Translations under genes and position numbers: made by a program
NCBI GenBank assembly: GCA_017391905.1
Contig: JAFOWX010000060.1
Span: forward strand, 1-35,890
Origin: Paludibacteraceae bacterium
Lineage (GTDB): Bacteria > Bacteroidota > Bacteroidia > Bacteroidales > Paludibacteraceae
DNA: 35,890 nt
Direction: 5' to 3'
The notes under the pieces: model-generated
Databases searched by the model: none
What the model was told of the DNA's origin: nothing
Seen by the model: the letters and a program-made list of their open reading frames with translations, nothing else
Shown here: piece after piece, positions 33,056 to 35,890 of the stretch
Layout: every line of letters begins with the position of its first letter
How positions within the stretch are numbered: position 1 is the stretch's first letter

Positions 33056-34359
33056 TACAAATTTTGCAATTTTTGGGCGCATTATCGCTCATGGTTATAT
33101 TGCACGAATTAGGGCACTTTTTGGCTGCTCGCGCTTTTGGCGTTCGTGTAGAAAAGTTTTACCTGTTTTTTAATCCGGGGCTAACGTTGTTTAAGTACAA
33201 ATCAAAACGTTCACAAACCGAGTACGGTGTGGGCTGGTTGCCGTTGGGCGGTTACGTAAAACTATCGGGCATGATAGACGAATCGTTAGATACGGAGCAA
33301 CTTAAAACAGCACCTCAGCCTTGGGAGTTTAGAAGCAAACCGGCTTGGCAACGCCTTATTATCATGGCTGGCGGTGTGTTTATGAACTTTTTAACGGCAG
33401 TGGTGGCGTATGCCATGTTGCTGTTTGTGTATGGACACGAATACGTGGCGCTAAGCGATGCCAAATACGGTATGGCATTTTCTGAGGTGGCGCAACAGCA
33501 CGGATTTAAAGACGGTGATAAGTTGCTTATGGCCGATGGCGAGCAACTTGTTTCGTTAGACATGGACCAAATGCGCCGTTTGTTTGATGCCAAAGAGGTT
33601 ACGGTGTTGCGCAACGGCGATTCGGTAAACATACCCATAGACGAGTCGTTAAAATTAGATTTGGTGGCTTCGCAAAAGGGATTTGCCTCGTATCGTTTTC
33701 CGTTTGTGGTAGAGCAAGTGGGCAAAATGACCCCGGCAGAGTTGGCTGGTTTGCAAGCCGGCGACAGCGTGGTGGCTATGAATGGCGTTGCGGTACCTAC
33801 GCACCAAGATGCTAACGTAATACTTAAAGCCAACAAGCTACAACCGGTGGTGATAGATTACTATCGCAACGGTACGTTGTGTACTACCACGGCTACCACA
33901 GACTCGGCTGGGCTGTTGGGTGTGTACCTAACCCCTTACTACAAGTTACTACCTGTTACCAAAATTGAGTACGGCTTTTTTGAGTCTTTCCCCCAAGGAT
34001 TGGCAGAAGGTGCACGCATGTTTACCGGCTATGCCGACGATATGAAAATTATTTTTACGGCCGAGGGTGCAAGTAGCATCGGTGGCTTTGGCTCGTTGGC
34101 AGGATTGTTTCCCAATGCTTTTTCGGCACAATACTTTTGGACGGTAGTAGCCTACCTTTCGGTGGTATTGGCGTTTATGAACTTATTGCCCATTCCCGGC
34201 TTGGACGGTGGCCACATTTTGTTTTTACTTATTGAGTGCATTAGACGCAAACCGCTTAGCCAAAAATTTATGGTTCGCGCCCAAATAGCCGGCATGTTAT
34301 TGCTCTTTGCCCTCTTATTTTACGCCAACGGCATGGACCTTGTAAGGTGGCTTAAGTAA
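33052..34359 (+). CDS. rseP: RseP-type site-2 membrane protease
   Basis: The 435-residue inner-membrane zinc protease cleaves transmembrane segments, typically anti-sigma factors and remnant signal peptides. The HExxH motif is His18-Glu19-Leu-Gly-His22 in the first helix, and the third zinc ligand is in the NLLPIPGLDGGH motif (Asp at about 385). A conserved GYVKLSGM string follows the first helix. One PDZ-like domain is visible around 215-275 (KMTPAELAGLQAGDSVVAMNG), and the region before it (about 125-210) may hold a second, weaker one. The dxr-rseP order is common in Bacteroidota. A strong terminator starts 25 bases after the stop. Confidence 0.96.
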   Translation: MIQILQFLGALSLMVILHELGHFLAARAFGVRVEKFYLFFNPGLTLFKYKSKRSQTEYGVGWLPLGGYVKLSGMIDESLDTEQLKTAPQPWEFRSKPAWQRLIIMAGGVFMNFLTAVVAYAMLLFVYGHEYVALSDAKYGMAFSEVAQQHGFKDGDKLLMADGEQLVSLDMDQMRRLFDAKEVTVLRNGDSVNIPIDESLKLDLVASQKGFASYRFPFVVEQVGKMTPAELAGLQAGDSVVAMNGVAVPTHQDANVILKANKLQPVVIDYYRNGTLCTTTATTDSAGLLGVYLTPYYKLLPVTKIEYGFFESFPQGLAEGARMFTGYADDMKIIFTAEGASSIGGFGSLAGLFPNAFSAQYFWTVVAYLSVVLAFMNLLPIPGLDGGHILFLLIECIRRKPLSQKFMVRAQIAGMLLLFALLFYANGMDLVRWLK

Positions 34360-34383
34360 GTTTACCTTTTTTATACCGCATCT

Positions 34384-34423
34384 AATCACCCTTGCTTCTG
34401 TGTTGGAGCAAGGGTGATTTTTT
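34384..34423 (+). terminator. Terminator after rseP (near-copy at 35294)
   Basis: A perfect 13-bp stem, AATCACCCTTGCT (34384-34396) with AGCAAGGGTGATT (34407-34419), has a 10-base loop and six T. A near-copy lies at 35294-35336, after higBA. Confidence 0.95.
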
Positions 34424-34442
34424 GTATGGTTTTACATATATG

Positions 34443-34473
34443 TTGATAGATAGAGATAAATATATTATCTTTG
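34443..34473 (+). promoter_or_regulatory. Probable promoter of higBA
   Basis: TTG (34443-34445) and TATCTTTG (34466-34473) are separated by 20 bases. It would give a leader of about 170 bases before higB. A second TATCTTTG at 34641-34648 ends only two bases before the higB ATG and lacks a -33 partner, so it would need a leaderless transcript. An unsupported 44-codon frame (34506-34640) lies in the leader. Confidence 0.55.
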
Positions 34474-34650
34474 TGCCGATATTAATCGTCTTAATTTTTA
34501 GTCAAATGAAAGCGCATACTACATTTTTCTCAACTGAGTATTGGACTTTACTGAAAACCAATCATTTTTTATTACTCACTTCATTTTCTCTTGTCGGTAA
34601 TATTTTGCGTACAGAATTACCAAGTATGGTAACTTTTTAATATCTTTGCC

Positions 34651-34992
34651 ATGGATAATAGAGAAATTATAACCTATGGTGGTTATTTTGAGCGTTTCTT
34701 TGAAGCACTATCGCACGCAGAACAAGAAAAAATTGGTTATGCCATGCTATTGCTAAAAACGCAACATAGACTGCCCACTAAATGGATAAAACATTTAAGG
34801 GATGGATTATATGAGTTACGTATAGAATATAATGGCAATATTTACCGAATATTTTTTATATTTGATGAGGGTAACATTGTTGTTTTGTTTAACGGTTTCC
34901 AAAAGAAAAGTCAGAAAACACCTAAAAATGAAATAGATTTGGCCTTAATCCTAAAACGTTGTTATTATGAAGAAAAGACTTGCAGAAAATAA
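34651..34992 (+). CDS. higB: HigB-like toxin (RelE superfamily, phage Gp49-like)
   Basis: The 113-residue protein begins REIITYGGYFERFFEAL, has KIGYAMLLLKTQHRLPTKWIKHLRDGLYELRIEYNGNIYRIFFIF (given as adjoining motifs WIKHLRDGLYELR and GNIYRIFFIF), then the hallmark VVLFNGFQKKSQKTPKNEI and a helical basic end. This is the Gp49/HigB-like branch of RelE-fold ribosome-dependent mRNA interferases, common in Bacteroidota. The gene overlaps the downstream antitoxin gene by 26 bases, and toxin before antitoxin is the HigBA order. AT-rich coding differs from the neighbouring core genes, which suggests acquisition. The start at 34651 fits the family's N-terminus. Confidence 0.92.
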   Translation: MDNREIITYGGYFERFFEALSHAEQEKIGYAMLLLKTQHRLPTKWIKHLRDGLYELRIEYNGNIYRIFFIFDEGNIVVLFNGFQKKSQKTPKNEIDLALILKRCYYEEKTCRK

Positions 34993-35278
34993 CCATACCA
35001 TTAAAAGTTTTGACCCCATTTTGGATAAACTTTTTGGCGAGGTAGGAACCGAGCTACGCAACGAGTCTGAAGAAAAAGCGTATGCATTTTATTCTGGAAA
35101 ACTAATAGAAGATGCCAGAAAACACGCCAATATGACACAATTAGAGTTGGCTCAAAAAATAGGAACTTCTAAAACATATATTTCGCGCGTAGAAAATGGC
35201 TACGTAGAACCTAAGGTATCAACTTTTTATAGAATAATGAGTGCTCTTGGTTGTAGCATCCAAGTAGTATTCTCGTAA
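34967..35278 (+). CDS. higA: HigA-like antitoxin (XRE family helix-turn-helix)
   Basis: The 103-residue protein has a helical N-terminal part (about 10-50) and an XRE DNA-binding domain at about 54-98: NMTQLELAQKIGTSKTYISR, then VENGYVEPKVSTFYRIMSAL. HigA antitoxins bind HigB through the protein and the operon promoter through the HTH, so this module should repress itself. The ATG at 34967 lies inside the end of higB (26-base overlap), typical of coupled toxin-antitoxin pairs. A terminator follows 16 bases after the stop. Confidence 0.93.
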   Translation: MKKRLAENNHTIKSFDPILDKLFGEVGTELRNESEEKAYAFYSGKLIEDARKHANMTQLELAQKIGTSKTYISRVENGYVEPKVSTFYRIMSALGCSIQVVFS

Positions 35279-35293
35279 CACCTACTAATACCT

Positions 35294-35336
35294 AACCACC
35301 CTTGTTTCAACACTGGAGCAAGGGTGATTTTTTTTT
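35294..35336 (+). terminator. Terminator after higBA, near-copy of the rseP terminator
   Basis: AACCACCCTTGTT (35294-35306) pairs with AGCAAGGGTGATT (35317-35329), with one mismatch and one G-U pair, around a 10-base loop, followed by a long T run. The right arm is identical to that of 34384-34423. Confidence 0.9.
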
Positions 35337-35749
35337 AGCATAAATCAACGTACTTATAAGGTTATCTAAACGCTACAATGCTCTAAAAGGATATTAAAAT
35401 AAATGGTTTTATTTTAAATATAATTAACTTACGTTAACTACAAAAACATGCTATTTATGCTCGTTTAAAGGCAAAAATGCACATTCTCTCAAACTACGTT
35501 GTAAAACGCTCCAAATTTTACCTTTTTTTGCCATTTTATAAAAACCTAATCTTCAATATTATACTATCAAAATCTTCCTCTCTTGTTAAGAGAGGAAGAC
35601 ACCTCTTTTGCATAACAATTTGACGTACAATAAGCTGCAAAGCACTTGGCAAAAATTTTTGCATTGCATACCCTTTTACGCCTCTTGGTGGTAACCCGCC
35701 TCTCTCTCAACCCGCATGGCGGGTTGAACAAACCATTAAACAGAACAAC
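35337..35749. other. AT-rich non-coding stretch and structured leader
   Basis: About 230 bases after the terminator are AT-rich and I see no gene or clear promoter. The shared hairpin repeat follows at 35569-35597. A further hairpin at 35708-35726 pairs CAACCCGC with GCGGGTTG around ATG. The A-rich, C-containing stretch before the ATG at 35750 resembles the one before the gene at 1767. Confidence 0.55.
35569..35597. repeat. Leader hairpin repeat, copy 2
   Basis: It is identical over 29 bases to 1569-1597, with a perfect 10-bp stem and 3-base loop. It lies 153 bases before the next gene start. Confidence 0.85.
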
Positions 35750-35890
35750 ATGGAAGAAAAAGTATATCCGCCACAATTCATGCGCGACAACACCCAAAAG
35801 GACGGCCACACCGAAACCATTATGGATTACGTTATTTCTCGGTGCATTCGCAGAGCAGATAAAATATGCAGCCACGAAAAACCAATCCTC
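35750..35890 (+). CDS. Unrecognised protein, N-terminal part (3' end outside window)
   Basis: ATG at 35750 opens a frame that stays open to the window end (47 codons). The visible part is MEEKVYPPQFMRDNTQKDGH, then TETIMDYVISRCIRRADKIC and SHEKPIL. It is hydrophilic, with one probable helix (about 21-41) holding two cysteines. No domain is recognised. Its leader shares the 29-base hairpin and an ACCCGC-type hairpin with the leader of the 142-residue gene at 1767, which suggests common regulation or common origin of the upstream DNA, although the two proteins show no obvious similarity in the visible part. I cannot exclude a different start or that the frame closes soon after the edge. Confidence 0.5.
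   Translation, partial: MEEKVYPPQFMRDNTQKDGHTETIMDYVISRCIRRADKICSHEKPIL

Noticed and set aside
33315-33836. Minus-strand open frame of 173 codons
   Set aside because: It is a shadow of rseP, whose motifs are all intact on the plus strand.
34392-34640. Open frame of 82 codons after rseP
   Set aside because: It begins inside the rseP terminator. A shorter 44-codon form from ATG 34506 has no ribosome-binding or family support and is noted only in the higBA leader.

Overview
The window is a chromosomal segment of a Bacteroidota bacterium, most likely order Bacteroidales. The support is internal: GldJ and a type IX secretion (T9SS) C-terminal sorting domain, a type III glutamine synthetase, promoters of the TTTG / TAnnTTTG type recognised by the Bacteroidota primary sigma factor, and start codons with little or no Shine-Dalgarno signal. 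Nothing in it looks like a prophage, transposase, CRISPR array or rRNA operon.

Layout. (1) 1-1419: the 3' end of a CoA-transferase gene with its terminator, then a two-gene unit of a 57-residue protein and a GNAT acetyltransferase that resembles a toxin-antitoxin module. (2) 1420-2195: a repeat-rich leader and an unrecognised 142-residue gene. (3) 2230-13094: a surface-protein cluster of a 1645-residue CotH-kinase protein with Ig-like repeats, a 1786-residue carbohydrate-binding-like and beta-helix protein with a T9SS tail, and a small exported protein with ten cysteines in CX3C pairs. (4) 13158-14724, minus strand: folP and cdaA (folate and c-di-AMP synthesis). (5) 14930-18410: gldJ, an M16 peptidase and an O-methyltransferase. 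(6) 18557-23762: a 1011-residue TPR protein, an outer-membrane beta-barrel protein that carries a palindromic repeat inserted in frame, and yraN. (7) 23912-26363: a small membrane protein, a ribbon-helix-helix-like protein, tadA, tyrS, tRNA-Gln and initiator tRNA-Met. (8) 26573-29978: glnN, a beta-barrel protein coupled to it, and a third tRNA with a CAT anticodon. (9) 30075-34359: ribF, a degenerate M23 peptidase, dxr and rseP, tightly coupled. (10) 34384-35336: a higBA toxin-antitoxin module between two near-copies of one terminator. (11) 35337-35890: a non-coding leader that repeats the hairpin seen at 1569, then the 5' end of another unrecognised gene.

Most genes are core metabolism or cell envelope. 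The envelope theme is strong: gldJ supports T9SS, the 1786-residue protein is a predicted T9SS cargo, rseP and the M23-like protein act at the membrane, and there are two predicted outer-membrane barrels. The accessory parts are the two toxin-antitoxin-like modules, the giant surface proteins and several families of short repeats. The most unusual observations are the in-frame palindrome in the barrel gene, two octanucleotide repeat arrays, the shared leader hairpin at both ends of the window, and the CX3C protein next to the giant surface proteins.
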